Source of the DNA: Magnetospirillum sp. ME-1
GTDB taxonomy: Bacteria; Pseudomonadota; Alphaproteobacteria; Rhodospirillales; Magnetospirillaceae
Length of the DNA stretch: 64,000 nucleotides
Assembly (NCBI RefSeq): GCF_002105535.1
Contig: NZ_CP015848.1
Span: 2,844,990-2,908,989 of the forward strand
Direction of reading: 5' to 3'
Positions within the stretch are counted from its first letter, which is position 1. Every line of letters begins with the position of its first letter. The position numbers were made by a program, and so were the translations under genes. Below, piece after piece: positions 37,425-46,259 of the stretch. Below the pieces are notes generated by a model that was not told the origin of the DNA, did no database searches, and was given only the letters and a program-made list of their open reading frames with translations.

Positions 37425-37695
37425 CTTTTGACCTGCGTTGCACTGCGGCGTCGATGATCGCGTCCAATTCGTCCATGGCCTCGTCGAAATCGACGCCCTC
37501 GCCGCGATCCAGGGCGGCGATGCCCTCCAACTCGCGCAGCACGTCGGCCCCCTCGCTGTCCAGGTACTGCTTCAGGGCGCGCAGCATCACCCACGAGCGG
37601 TCGCGCTCCATGCCCTTGGCGATGGTGTCGAAGGCTTCCACCAATTCGGTGGGAACGCGCAGCGAAATCTGGGTCTTGGCGGCGGGTTCGGTCAT
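37417..37695 (-). CDS. parD: ribbon-helix-helix antitoxin (ParD/CopG-type)
   Basis: A 92-residue protein. The N-terminal ribbon-helix-helix is TQISLRVPTELVEAFDTIAKGMERDRSWVMLRALKQYL-like (read in pieces: QISLRVP strand, then two helices). The acidic C-terminus (DFDEAMDELDAIIDA) should wrap the toxin. AGGAGG sits five bases before the ATG at 37695; two further in-frame ATGs at 37725 and 37740 are less well placed. Such antitoxins repress their own operon. It is encoded directly ahead of the ParE-like toxin. Confidence 0.85.
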   Translation of the reverse strand: MTEPAAKTQISLRVPTELVEAFDTIAKGMERDRSWVMLRALKQYLDSEGADVLRELEGIAALDRGEGVDFDEAMDELDAIIDAAVQRRSKVA

Positions 37696-37750
37696 GGGGG
37701 CCTCCTGGGATGCGGCGTCATTCATCGTATCACGGTGCATGACGCGACGC

Positions 37751-38506
37751 CTATTCCTTCTCGTACTTGGCCTTGAAGTGGGACAGCAGGGGATAGAGTC
37801 CGGCGCAGATGGCGATGATCAGGCCGTAGCCGCCTTCACGCCAGCCGCCGCGCCGCACATAGCATTTGAAGAAGCGCGAGACCAGCCGGCGGAGGTTGGA
37901 CGCGGTCGAGCCCCAGGTCTCGCCCTTATCGCGCAGATCGCGGGCCTTGGCGCTGCTGTAGGAATCCAGGCGGCGGATCATGTCCGAGATGTTCTTGTCC
38001 ACGTAATGCTGCAGCCGGTTCTGCAGCATGGGGCCTTTCCTGCCGCGCCAGACCAGCGATGGGTGGACGCGGTCGCGGCCCCAGATCTTGGCATTCTTCC
38101 TGAACAAGCCGGGATAGGCGGCCTTGCCGTAGCTTGCCCCCCAGCCGTGGCGGACCAGGCGTTCGCCGATGTAATTGTCCACCGGGATCTCGTGCCAGTC
38201 GAAGGCGGAAGTGGCGATGATCCGGCGGATTTCCTCGGCCAAGGTGGGGGGGACGTGCTCGTCGGCGTCCACCTCCAGCACCCATTCGGTGTCGCAGGCG
38301 GCAATGCCGGTGTTGCGGCGGTCGCCTTCCAGGTCCCAGCGCCCCTCGACGATCCTTGCCCCGAAGGCCAGGGCGATGTCCTTGGTCCCGTCGGTGCACT
38401 TGTCCAGCACCACCACCACCTGGTCGGCGAAGCGCAGCTTCTCCAGGCAGGCGGGCAGGCGCTTTTCCTCGTTGCAGACCACCACCAGCGCCGTCAGCGT
38501 GCTCAT
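37751..38506 (-). CDS. family 2 glycosyltransferase, WaaE/KdtX-like
   Basis: A 251-residue GT-A protein. It has LTALVVVCNEEKRLPACLEKL, VLDKCTDGTKDIA and VLEVDADEHVP (a DxD-like site), followed by a C-terminal amphipathic region ending AICAGLYPLLSHFKAKYEKE. WaaE-type enzymes add glucose to LPS-core heptose. The start overlaps the stop of the upstream glycosyltransferase (ATGA on the minus strand), and the ParDE-type pair begins 55 bases downstream. Confidence 0.85.
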   Translation of the reverse strand: MSTLTALVVVCNEEKRLPACLEKLRFADQVVVVLDKCTDGTKDIALAFGARIVEGRWDLEGDRRNTGIAACDTEWVLEVDADEHVPPTLAEEIRRIIATSAFDWHEIPVDNYIGERLVRHGWGASYGKAAYPGLFRKNAKIWGRDRVHPSLVWRGRKGPMLQNRLQHYVDKNISDMIRRLDSYSSAKARDLRDKGETWGSTASNLRRLVSRFFKCYVRRGGWREGGYGLIIAICAGLYPLLSHFKAKYEKE

Positions 38507-39654
38507 GCCCCAACTCCCTTGAAGCGGGGCAGGATGCGCCTGACCGCATGGGCCCTGGCGGTGCGGTAGACCTCCAGCGTCTGGCCCATGCGGTTGTCGA
38601 AGCGCATGTCCTTTTCCGCCATGGACCGGGCGGCGGCGGCCATGCGGGCGGTGGCTTGCGCGTCGGTCATGACCAGGGCCATGGCCTCGGCCAGCCGGGT
38701 GGGATCGGCGGGCGGCACCAGCAGGCCGGTCTGGTGGTCCAGCACGATCTCGGGCACACCGCCCACATTGCTCGCCACCACCGGCTTGCCCACGGCGAAG
38801 GCCTGGACGGCGACGCGGGGCTGCGCCTCGGTCAGCGAGGGGATCACCACCGCGTCGCCCATCTGCATCAGTTCCGAGACGTCGTCGCGATAGCCGGTGA
38901 ACACCACCTGTCCGGCCAGCCCGGCATTGCTCAACTGCGCGTGCAGGCCGCGCTCGTACTCGGCGCATTCCGTGGTGGCGGAGCCGACGATGGCAAGCCA
39001 GGGCGACAGGCCCTTGTCCCGCAGCAGGCCCAGCGCGGCCAGCAGGTGGTCCTGGCCCTTGTCGGGGCGGATCATGCCAACGCAGACCCAGACATAGGCG
39101 TCGTCGGGAAACTTCAACTCCGCGCGCAGTCTGGCGCGGGTGGCTACCGGGTCGGGCAGATCGAAGAAGCGCTCGTCCGCCCAGCCGCCGATGGACACCG
39201 AGCGCTTGGGATCGGCCAGGCCTACTCCCAGCAATTGGCTCCGGGTGCATTCGGCCACGGTGATGATGTGGTCGGCACCCAGGCGCCACTGGGCGCGGCG
39301 GATCATGCCGCCCTTCAAGGGCTGGTTGACGTGGCGCGAGCGCACCACCGCCACCAGGTCCAGGCAGGCGGCGGCGGCTTTGGCGTCACGGGTGACATGG
39401 GTGTCCACCACCTCGACCCGCTTCTCGATCAGCAGCCTGCGAAAGGCGCGGATGGTGGCGGGCTTCCATGGGCGGTCGAAATCGAAGTCGATCACCGGCA
39501 GACCGGCGGCCTGGGCGCGCTTGAAGGATTCGCCGTCCGAAGGCGAGGCCAGCCAGACATCGTGGCCGTGGGTCTTCAGCCAGCGCACCTGTTCCATGGT
39601 GCGATGCTCCATGCCGCCCCAATTGCGTCCCGGAATGGTGTGGAGAATGCGCAA
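38503..39654 (-). CDS. family 4 glycosyltransferase
   Basis: A 383-residue GT-B enzyme beginning MRILHTIPGRNWGGMEHRTMEQ. AYVWVCVGMIRPDKGQDHLL opens the donor domain and SLTEAQPRVAVQAFAVGKPVV carries the donor-site acids. It is 13 bases downstream of the deacetylase-like gene and overlaps the WaaE-like gene by four bases, so deacetylase, GT4 and GT2 form one minus-strand unit, plausibly acting on LPS core. Confidence 0.85.
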   Translation of the reverse strand: MRILHTIPGRNWGGMEHRTMEQVRWLKTHGHDVWLASPSDGESFKRAQAAGLPVIDFDFDRPWKPATIRAFRRLLIEKRVEVVDTHVTRDAKAAAACLDLVAVVRSRHVNQPLKGGMIRRAQWRLGADHIITVAECTRSQLLGVGLADPKRSVSIGGWADERFFDLPDPVATRARLRAELKFPDDAYVWVCVGMIRPDKGQDHLLAALGLLRDKGLSPWLAIVGSATTECAEYERGLHAQLSNAGLAGQVVFTGYRDDVSELMQMGDAVVIPSLTEAQPRVAVQAFAVGKPVVASNVGGVPEIVLDHQTGLLVPPADPTRLAEAMALVMTDAQATARMAAAARSMAEKDMRFDNRMGQTLEVYRTARAHAVRRILPRFKGVGA

Positions 39655-39667
39655 GGGAACCCCTCTC

Positions 39668-40399
39668 TCAGACCAGGATGAAGCGTTGCCACCACGCCTG
39701 GGCCGGCGGCGGCGGCAGGGTGACCGGGCGCAAGGACCGCTGGGCGAGACCTTCCAGCAGCAGGCGCAGCATGGTGATGGTGATTGCGGGCTTGAACGCG
39801 GCCCCCGGCCGCTCGTTGATGGGCTGGTCGTGCATCAGGAGGATGCCGCCCTCCAGGCGCGGATCGGCCAGCAGGCGCTCCACATCGCTGCGGCATTCGG
39901 CTTCCACGTCGCCGGCCGTATTGCAGCGGGTGGCGGTCATGTGGTCCTCGGTGCTGGGGCCCCAATGGACCAGGGCGCAGCCGGGCCGCCATTTGGCCAG
40001 GGCGCGGTGGATGCGGGCCGAGCGCCGGCCGCCGTTATAGGGCAGCCGCACCAGATAGGGATGGGGCGTCGGGCGGTGGATGGCCAGCAGCGCTTCGCAG
40101 CGTTCCATGTCGTCCAGCAGGCGCGAGGTGGGCTCGCGGTCGAGGCGGACGTGGTCCCAGCCATGGGCGTAGACGGCATGGCCGCGCTTCACCGTCTCGG
40201 CGATCAGCTCGCCTGCGGTCACGGCACGAAAGCCGCTCATGAAGAAGGTGGCCTTGGCGTCGAAGCGGTCCAGCAGGTCGAGCAGGACCGGCGTGGAATC
40301 GGGCATGGGGGCGTCGTCGATGGTGATCGCCACCGTTCCCTTATCGGCCAGCTGCCGCATCATCGGCCGCCAAGCCCCCAGTGACCAGGAAATCCGCAC
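39668..40399 (-). CDS. polysaccharide deacetylase (NodB-homology) family protein
   Basis: A 243-residue protein with the NodB core: VAITIDDAPMPDST (catalytic Asp-Asp), FFMSGFRAVTAG, GHAVYAHGWDHVRLD (metal-binding histidines) and RLPYNGGRR. It would remove acetyl groups from a sugar in a lipid-linked glycan. The start is uncertain. GTG 40399 is chosen because AAGGGA lies ahead and the residues WSLGAWRPM look family-like; ATG 40363 or 40360 are alternatives. The frame continues upstream to 40462 only because it runs into a dispersed palindromic repeat, so longer predictions are artefacts. Confidence 0.8.
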   Translation of the reverse strand: MRISWSLGAWRPMMRQLADKGTVAITIDDAPMPDSTPVLLDLLDRFDAKATFFMSGFRAVTAGELIAETVKRGHAVYAHGWDHVRLDREPTSRLLDDMERCEALLAIHRPTPHPYLVRLPYNGGRRSARIHRALAKWRPGCALVHWGPSTEDHMTATRCNTAGDVEAECRSDVERLLADPRLEGGILLMHDQPINERPGAAFKPAITITMLRLLLEGLAQRSLRPVTLPPPPAQAWWQRFILV

Positions 40400-40421
40400 T
40401 CCAGTCCCTTCAACAATCCTG

Positions 40422-40531
40422 TTGTCATCCTGAGCGTAGCGAAGGATCTCCGCCTGGAACAATGGTGCCGCTCAGGGCAAGCCCGGCCAGGATGAGATCC
40501 CTCGGTCGCTGACGCTCTCTCGGGATGACAA
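40422..40531. repeat. dispersed imperfect palindromic repeat, copy 1
   Basis: An inverted repeat of about 110 bp with arms TTGTCATCCTGAGCGTAGCG... (40422-40450) and ...CTCTCTCGGGATGACAA (40494-40531). The loop holds CGCCTGGAACAATGGTGCCG. The same arms and loop, in opposite orientation, recur at 60983-61083. It fills most of the gap between the deacetylase start and the DUF2478 fusion stop, and reads into the deacetylase frame. No protein is encoded. Confidence 0.8.
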
Positions 40532-40588
40532 GAATACCCATGATACCGCCAGGGAAGTATCAGGAATCCGCAGTCCCGAACAGTCCGA

Positions 40589-41818
40589 TCATGGGGCCGT
40601 CTTGCGCATGGTCGCCTGGCGGCAGTGACGCTTCAGGTCCTTGGCGCCGCCGCCCTCGGCGACGGCGCGGGCCAGCGCGTCCGGGTCTTCGGCGATCAGG
40701 CCGGAGCTGACCTCGATGCCGTAGGTGAACAGGCGCGAGGTCAAGGGCGCTCCCGGCCCCACCAGCGCCACCCGGGCGAAGCGGGCGAGGCGCAGCAGAC
40801 CGGGCAACGAGCGGTTGGCCAGCGCCGAGGCGGTGATGATGGCGGCTTCCGCCGCCGGCAGCAGCCATTCCGACGCCTGTTCCGGGTATTGGCCGGACGC
40901 GGGCTTGCGGTCGATGACCTTGGCGCCGGGCAGGCGGTCGGCAATGCCGGGAAAGGCGCCGATCACCACGGTGCCGCCGCCCTTGGCCCCGAAGCTCTCC
41001 AACCCGTTGCCGCCGGGAAGCGCAAGGTCGAAGCGGTTGTAATGGGCGTTGCAGGCGGCCATGCCCAACGCCTGATCGAAGGGGTCGGTGGAATGGACCA
41101 GCCCTGCCAGGGCCTTCAGCCCGCCTTGGGTACGTTTGCCGGCATGGCTGGTGGCGTTGCAGCCCGGCGTGCCGCGCTCGGGCGTCTGGGCCAGCCCGAT
41201 GCCGGTGGCGGTCTCCACCATGGTCCAGTTGAGGCCGACCACCACCCGCCTGACGGCGGCTTCCTCCACGCCGTTGGCCAGATCGGCATACAGGCGGCCC
41301 GGCCCCCACCAGCGCCACAGCGCCGCCATGCTCGGCGCGATCAGCTCGGTCTGGCCGCCGGTGAATTCGGTCCATTCCTCGATCAGCACGCCGGGCACGG
41401 CGGTCAGCACCCGCACGCCTTCCACCACGGCGGCCAGCATGTCGCCGGCCAGGCCTTCGCCTTCCATCTCGGACTTGGAGAACTTGTTGATGAACAGGAG
41501 GTCGGCGCGGCTTTCGATGGCCCGGCGCACCGAGCCCGAGGCCTCGGCCAGGGCCTGGGAATCCAGGATGCAGGCCTTGGAATCCTTGCCGAGACTCTGG
41601 CCGATGGAAATCGTCCGGCCGGTATCGATCTCGGTCACCGTCATGTCGGTCTTGCGGCCCGAAGGATCGCGAAGCGTGTCCTGCAGCAACCCCCCTAAGT
41701 GGAAGCCGCGCGCCTTGAGCTCCGCGGCGAAATCGGCCAGCAATTTTTCCGGCGGCTTGCCCGGCGGATAGATCACCGCGCCGATGGCGGGCTGGCTGGA
41801 TTGCGGGACCGGGAACAT
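40589..41818 (-). CDS. DUF2478 - DUF4213/DUF364 fusion protein
   Basis: A 409-residue protein of two parts. Residues ~10-165 match DUF2478 ([31 protein letters not shown]), a small P-loop-like domain often found near molybdenum genes. Residues ~190-400 match DUF4213/DUF364 ([55 protein letters not shown]), a Rossmann-like putative metal-chelation fold. The start at 41818 has AGAGGAA upstream. It is divergent from moaA, with about 115 bases between. Inferred role: handling of molybdenum, tungsten or a related ligand; the function is not established. Confidence 0.75.
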   Translation of the reverse strand: MFPVPQSSQPAIGAVIYPPGKPPEKLLADFAAELKARGFHLGGLLQDTLRDPSGRKTDMTVTEIDTGRTISIGQSLGKDSKACILDSQALAEASGSVRRAIESRADLLFINKFSKSEMEGEGLAGDMLAAVVEGVRVLTAVPGVLIEEWTEFTGGQTELIAPSMAALWRWWGPGRLYADLANGVEEAAVRRVVVGLNWTMVETATGIGLAQTPERGTPGCNATSHAGKRTQGGLKALAGLVHSTDPFDQALGMAACNAHYNRFDLALPGGNGLESFGAKGGGTVVIGAFPGIADRLPGAKVIDRKPASGQYPEQASEWLLPAAEAAIITASALANRSLPGLLRLARFARVALVGPGAPLTSRLFTYGIEVSSGLIAEDPDALARAVAEGGGAKDLKRHCRQATMRKTAP

Positions 41819-41932
41819 GGGACGTTTCCTCTCTTTTGCCGATGCCTTGACCAACGCCAAGACTCGTTTTCGACGCAGGCAGCATATATATCATTACAGC
41901 AAGCCCCCGCCGAGGGGCATGGAGGATGCGTC

Positions 41933-42919
41933 ATGATCGATCCGTTTGGACGCAAGGTCAGCTATCTGCGCGTGTCGGTGACCGACCGCTGCGATCTGCG
42001 CTGCGTCTACTGCATGGCCGAGGACATGCATTTCCTGCCCAAGGCCGACATCCTGTCCTTGGAGGAACTGGAGCGGCTGTGCGGCGCCTTCGTGCGCTCG
42101 GGCGTACGCAAGCTGCGGCTCACCGGCGGCGAGCCCCTGGTCCGGCGCAACATCATGAGTCTGATCACCAATCTGGGCCGGCTGGTGAAATCGGGCGAGC
42201 TGGACGAACTGACGCTGACCACCAACGCCACCCAGCTGGCCAAGTACGCCGACGATCTGGCCGCCGCCGGGGTCAGGCGCCTCAACGTCTCGCTGGACAG
42301 CCTCGATCCGGCCAAGTTCGAGGCCATCACCCGCTGGGGCAAGCTGGATCAGGTGTTGGAGGGGATCTTCGCCGCCAAGGCGGCCGGCCTCGCCGTCAAG
42401 ATCAACACCGTGGCGCTGAAAGGTGCCAACGAGGACGAGCACGAGCATCTGGTGGAATGGTGCGGGAGCCACGGCTTCGACATCACCTTCATCGAGACCA
42501 TGCCCATGGGCGACATCCATTCCGACCGCACCGAGCAGTATCTGCCGCTGTCCCTGGTGCGCAAGCGGTTGGAGCACCGCTTCACGCTCACCGACATCGA
42601 CTACCGCACCGGCGGTCCGGCCCGCTATGTGCGCGTCGCCGAGACCGGCGGGCGCATCGGCTTCATCACGCCCATGACCCATAATTTCTGCGAGACCTGC
42701 AACCGGGTGCGGGTGACCTGCACCGGCACGCTCTACATGTGCTTAGGCCAGGAGGACGCCGCCGACCTGCGCACTCCCTTGCGGGCGAGCGAGGGCGACC
42801 AGCTGCTGGAAGACGCCATCGCCGAGGCCATCGCCAGGAAGCCCAAGGGCCACGACTTCATCATCGACCGCGATGCCAAGCCCGCCGTGGGCCGCCATAT
42901 GAGCGTCACCGGCGGCTGA
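41933..42919 (+). CDS. moaA: GTP 3',8-cyclase (molybdenum cofactor biosynthesis)
   Basis: A 328-residue radical SAM enzyme, the usual MoaA length. The N-terminal cluster motif CDLRCVYC and the C-terminal cluster motif [18 protein letters not shown] are both present, as is LTGGEPLVR. It makes 3',8-cyclo-dihydro-GTP, the first molybdopterin intermediate. GGAGG is 8-12 bases before the ATG. No other moa/moe genes are adjacent, although a Mo/W formate dehydrogenase lies 15 kb downstream. The 14 last bases overlap the convergent SGNH-like gene. Confidence 0.96.
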   Translation: MIDPFGRKVSYLRVSVTDRCDLRCVYCMAEDMHFLPKADILSLEELERLCGAFVRSGVRKLRLTGGEPLVRRNIMSLITNLGRLVKSGELDELTLTTNATQLAKYADDLAAAGVRRLNVSLDSLDPAKFEAITRWGKLDQVLEGIFAAKAAGLAVKINTVALKGANEDEHEHLVEWCGSHGFDITFIETMPMGDIHSDRTEQYLPLSLVRKRLEHRFTLTDIDYRTGGPARYVRVAETGGRIGFITPMTHNFCETCNRVRVTCTGTLYMCLGQEDAADLRTPLRASEGDQLLEDAIAEAIARKPKGHDFIIDRDAKPAVGRHMSVTGG

Positions 42920-44069
42920 TGGCCGCCACCTCGGCCACTTCGTCGGGGTGGGAGGCGGCGTAGGCCACCCGCCCGGCGCGGATTCGGCCGATCACCGTCT
43001 CGACGTTGTCGGGGGTGAGGCGGATGCCGAAGGACTCGTCGCCCCTGGCCGCCAGCACCCGGTCCAGCATCAGATCGCCCGCCGCCTTGGTGAAGTGGGA
43101 GCCGTCCCAGTACCAGCGCATGCGGGTGGCCGGATCGCGGGGGATGTCCTCGGTGGTCACCGCGTTGTAGCCGCTGAAATCCCACAATTCGGCCTTGGAT
43201 GCCGCCACTGTGGCGGCCAGATCGCGCTTCCACTGCTCCCAGGCGGGCATCAGGCCGGCGGCGGCCTTGGCCTCCAGCACCTTGGCGTGGATGGGAGTGA
43301 TGGCCAGCACCATCCGGGTTCTGCCGTTGTCGAAGGCGGCCAGCAGGCGCCGCAGGTCCTCCATCCGCTCCGGCGCGTAATGGAAGCCGGCATAGGTCTT
43401 GGCGGCTTTGGTGGGGGCCAGCTGCGAGCGGATCACGCCGTCCATCTCGGCCCGGTGGTCGAAGCTCTTCTTGCGCGCCCCGATGTCGTAGCTGCCGTCC
43501 TTGGCGAAGGACTGGCGCATGCCCTTCGCCGAGCTGAACAGCACCCAGCCGGAATCGTCGAAGGCCTGCAAGGACAGCAGGCGGCGGGCGTAGACCGGCC
43601 AGGGCGAGGCCCCGGCGAAGCCCGAGCGCTCGAAATCGCCGCCGGTGGCGGTGCGGGTGCCGAACATCATCAGGTCGAGCCCCACCACCACCAGCCGGGG
43701 CGACTGGTGGCGGGCGGCGTATTCGGCGGCGCGGGCCAGTTCGGCCATGTTGGAATCGGACAGGGACGCGTTGAAGGCTGGTACACCGCCCAAGGCGGGG
43801 GAAGAGGGGTCGAACCCCATCTCGCCCCGGGACGTGCCGTAGAACAGCACGTCGAATTGGGTATGGCCCAGGATCAGCGCCTTGTTGACGCGGCCGCCGT
43901 CACGCCGGAGCGTCTTCTGGTCGTTGAAGCCCTTGATGTCGCCCCAGCGGAAGCTGGCATAGGGATCGACCATGAAGTTGAAACCCGCCCCCAGCACCAG
44001 CAGCGCCACCACCCCGCCCAGCAGGGTGAGGAGGAAGCGGCGCTGCGAGAGGGGGCGGGGCTGGCTCAT
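42906..44069 (-). CDS. SGNH/AlgJ-like periplasmic acetyltransferase partner of MBOAT
   Basis: A 387-residue protein with one N-terminal membrane anchor (about 11-30) and a periplasmic domain. [10 protein letters not shown] carries the candidate nucleophile Ser of the GDSL/SGNH fold, and [16 protein letters not shown] carries the Asp-x-x-His. AlgJ/AlgX-like proteins take acetyl groups delivered across the membrane by an MBOAT protein and put them on an exopolysaccharide. The MBOAT gene is one base upstream. It is the last gene of the minus-strand operon. Confidence 0.75.
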   Translation of the reverse strand: MSQPRPLSQRRFLLTLLGGVVALLVLGAGFNFMVDPYASFRWGDIKGFNDQKTLRRDGGRVNKALILGHTQFDVLFYGTSRGEMGFDPSSPALGGVPAFNASLSDSNMAELARAAEYAARHQSPRLVVVGLDLMMFGTRTATGGDFERSGFAGASPWPVYARRLLSLQAFDDSGWVLFSSAKGMRQSFAKDGSYDIGARKKSFDHRAEMDGVIRSQLAPTKAAKTYAGFHYAPERMEDLRRLLAAFDNGRTRMVLAITPIHAKVLEAKAAAGLMPAWEQWKRDLAATVAASKAELWDFSGYNAVTTEDIPRDPATRMRWYWDGSHFTKAAGDLMLDRVLAARGDESFGIRLTPDNVETVIGRIRAGRVAYAASHPDEVAEVAAISRR

Positions 44070-44070
44070 G

Positions 44071-45513
44071 TCAGAACTGGTAATAAAGGAATTCGCTGGT
44101 CCGCCACAGGGTCATGACGGAAACCGCCAGCATGGCGGCCAGCGCCCAGGCCCAGCCGGTGGTGGGCGCCCAGGCGAAACGCTTCGGGCTGTCCACCGGC
44201 TCCAATCCCGGCCCTGTCGCCTGCATGATCTGCTGGCTGTTGGGGGCGAGCGCGCAGAAAGCCATCAGGACCAGGGACAGGGCCAGACCGTCCCAGGCCA
44301 CCTTGGCCGCGCCGCCGCCCAGGCCAGCCATGCCCTTCAGCACGATCAGGGCGGCGTCGAAACTGTTGGCGCGGAAGAACACCCAGGCGGCGATGACCAG
44401 GACTTGGGTCAGCACCCAGCCGGCGATCATCTCGCCCCGTCCCGGCTCGGCGGGGCGCACTTCCCGCCACAGATGGTTGCCCACCAGCATCAGCCCGTGC
44501 AGGCAGCCCCAGGCGACGAAGGTCCAGGCCGCACCGTGCCACAGCCCGCCGAGCGCCATGACAACCATCAGGTTGACGTGGCGCCGCACCGGCCCGCTTC
44601 GTCCGCCGCCCAGCGGGAAATAGAGGTAGTCACGCAGGAAGCGCGACAGGGTCATGTGCCAGCGCCGCCAGAACTCGATGATGCTGGCGGATTTGTAAGG
44701 CGAGTTGAAGTTGACCGGCAGGTCGATGCCGAACAGCCGCGCCAGACCCACCGCCATGTCGGAATAGCCCGAGAAGTCGAAATAGATCTGCACCGTATAG
44801 GCCAGGGCGCAGGTCCAGGCGGCCCCCAGGCTCAATTCCTGGCCCGCGGCGGCCGCCGAGAAGCCGGGCGCCACATAGGACGCCACCCAGTCGGCGATCA
44901 CCGCCTTCTTGAACAGGCCGATGGCGAACAGCGACAGGCCGGCCACCAGATTCTCGGATGCGGGGCACTGCCGGCGGGGCTGGCGGAACTGGGGCATCAT
45001 CTCCTTGTGGTGGATGATGGGCCCGGCGATCAGGTGGGGAAAAAAGGTGACGAACAGGGTGTAGCTGAGCGCGTCGCCGTCCTGGGCCAGCTTGCGCCGC
45101 ACGTCCACCAGATAGGCGATCTGGGTGAAGGTGAAGAACGACACGCCCAAGGGCAGGTCCAGCCCCCTGGCCTCGATCATCAGCCCCAGCAGCGGGGCGA
45201 CGGATTCGGCGAAGAAGCGCTCGTACTTGAAGACGCCCAGGAAGGCGAGGTTGAGCGCGATGCCTGCCGCCAGCACCGTGCCGCCCCAGCCTGTGTCGCG
45301 GGTCCGGGCGATGGCCTGGCCCAAGGCGAAATTGGCGGCGATGGACACGGCCAGCGGCCAGGCATAGGCCGGGTTCCACCAGGCGTAGAAGACGATGGAG
45401 GAAACCGTCAGGAAGGCCATGGCCGGACGCCATCCCACCCGCCGGAACCCGAAGAACCCGGCGAGCGCCAGGGGCAGGAAGGCGAACAGGAAGGGCGCCG
45501 AATTGAACAGCAT
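44071..45513 (-). CDS. MBOAT-family O-acyltransferase (AlgI-like)
   Basis: A 480-residue polytopic membrane protein. It begins MLFNSAPFLFAFLPLAL and contains the AlgI/DltB motifs FSGYSDMAVGLARLFGI, FWRRWHMTLSRFLRDYLYFPLGG (read in parts) and LGGLWHGAAW, whose His326 is the invariant MBOAT histidine. It would move acetyl groups from the cytoplasm for O-acetylation of an exported polysaccharide. It is coupled by a one-base overlap (TGATG) to the upstream nucleotidyltransferase and followed by its likely SGNH partner. Confidence 0.9.
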   Translation of the reverse strand: MLFNSAPFLFAFLPLALAGFFGFRRVGWRPAMAFLTVSSIVFYAWWNPAYAWPLAVSIAANFALGQAIARTRDTGWGGTVLAAGIALNLAFLGVFKYERFFAESVAPLLGLMIEARGLDLPLGVSFFTFTQIAYLVDVRRKLAQDGDALSYTLFVTFFPHLIAGPIIHHKEMMPQFRQPRRQCPASENLVAGLSLFAIGLFKKAVIADWVASYVAPGFSAAAAGQELSLGAAWTCALAYTVQIYFDFSGYSDMAVGLARLFGIDLPVNFNSPYKSASIIEFWRRWHMTLSRFLRDYLYFPLGGGRSGPVRRHVNLMVVMALGGLWHGAAWTFVAWGCLHGLMLVGNHLWREVRPAEPGRGEMIAGWVLTQVLVIAAWVFFRANSFDAALIVLKGMAGLGGGAAKVAWDGLALSLVLMAFCALAPNSQQIMQATGPGLEPVDSPKRFAWAPTTGWAWALAAMLAVSVMTLWRTSEFLYYQF

Positions 45514-46259
45514 CAGGCGGGCGCGGCGGAATTCCGCAGGGCGATGAAGGCGTCCAGGTCCTCAGGCGTGCCCAGGCCGTGCATGGCGGTCTGGGGAATC
45601 TCCCACACCCCCACCCGTGCGCCGGTCTTGAGCAGGTAATTGTAGACCGGGCAGGTATAGAACTCGTTGTTGACCCGGTCATTGGCCGCGATCATGGCCT
45701 CGGCCGCCTGGCGGAAGGCCCGCGCCGACTTGAAGTAGTAAAGGCCCACCGTGGCCCATTCGCTGATGGGGTCCTTTTCCGCCACCTTTTCCACCAGCCC
45801 GTCGTCCTTCAGCTTGGCGTAGGACCATTTGGGGTGGGGCTCGGACTTGAACACCATGATGGAGCCGTCGAGATCGCGGGCCAGCGCGTCGTCCAGCATG
45901 GCGGCCGCGCCGCCATCCACGAACTGGTCGGAATTGGCCACCAGCATGGGGGCGTCGGGATCCATCTTGTCCCAGGCGGCCAGCAGGGTGCAGGCGGTGC
46001 CCTCGGTCAACCCGTCCAGCAGATGGAAGCGGATGCCCTGGGACTTCAATTCGTCCACCACGGCGGGCTCGGCCTCGCAATGGGCCTGGCGGGCGATCAG
46101 CAGGGTGTCGGCGCCCCCATAGGCCACGTTGTCGATGACGTGGCGGATCATGGGACGGCCCAGCACGTCGATGAACGGCTTGGGTTTGGCATATCCCGCC
46201 TTGGCGAAGCGCGAGCCCTCGCCGGCCATGGGAATGACGATTGTGATCGGCTTGGTCAT
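45513..46259 (-). CDS. sugar-phosphate nucleotidyltransferase-type protein
   Basis: A 248-residue GT-A-like NTP transferase. The nucleotide-binding loop IPMAGEGSRFAKAGYAKPKP is intact (GxGxR followed by KPK), and VANSDQFVD gives the metal-binding Asp. WATVGLYYFKSA resembles pyrophosphorylases. It should couple an NTP to a sugar or polyol phosphate, releasing pyrophosphate. It lies next to a paralogue (46256-46999) with a degenerate loop. The substrate is unknown; the HAD and phosphodiesterase-like neighbours suggest a phosphorylated polyol or sugar (inference). Confidence 0.8.
   Translation of the reverse strand: MTKPITIVIPMAGEGSRFAKAGYAKPKPFIDVLGRPMIRHVIDNVAYGGADTLLIARQAHCEAEPAVVDELKSQGIRFHLLDGLTEGTACTLLAAWDKMDPDAPMLVANSDQFVDGGAAAMLDDALARDLDGSIMVFKSEPHPKWSYAKLKDDGLVEKVAEKDPISEWATVGLYYFKSARAFRQAAEAMIAANDRVNNEFYTCPVYNYLLKTGARVGVWEIPQTAMHGLGTPEDLDAFIALRNSAAPA

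Noticed and set aside
37696..37740. Alternative antitoxin starts at 37740 and 37725
   Set aside because: The ATG at 37695 has AGGAGG at ideal spacing and gives the normal ribbon-helix-helix N-terminus.
40400..40462. Longer N-terminus for the polysaccharide deacetylase, starting at TTG 40462
   Set aside because: The added residues are encoded by the dispersed palindromic repeat, so the extension is not part of the family.
41847..41890. Promoter made of TTGACC (41847) and TATATA (41885) ahead of moaA
   Set aside because: The spacing of over 30 bases is far outside the sigma-70 range; no pairing of these two hexamers works.
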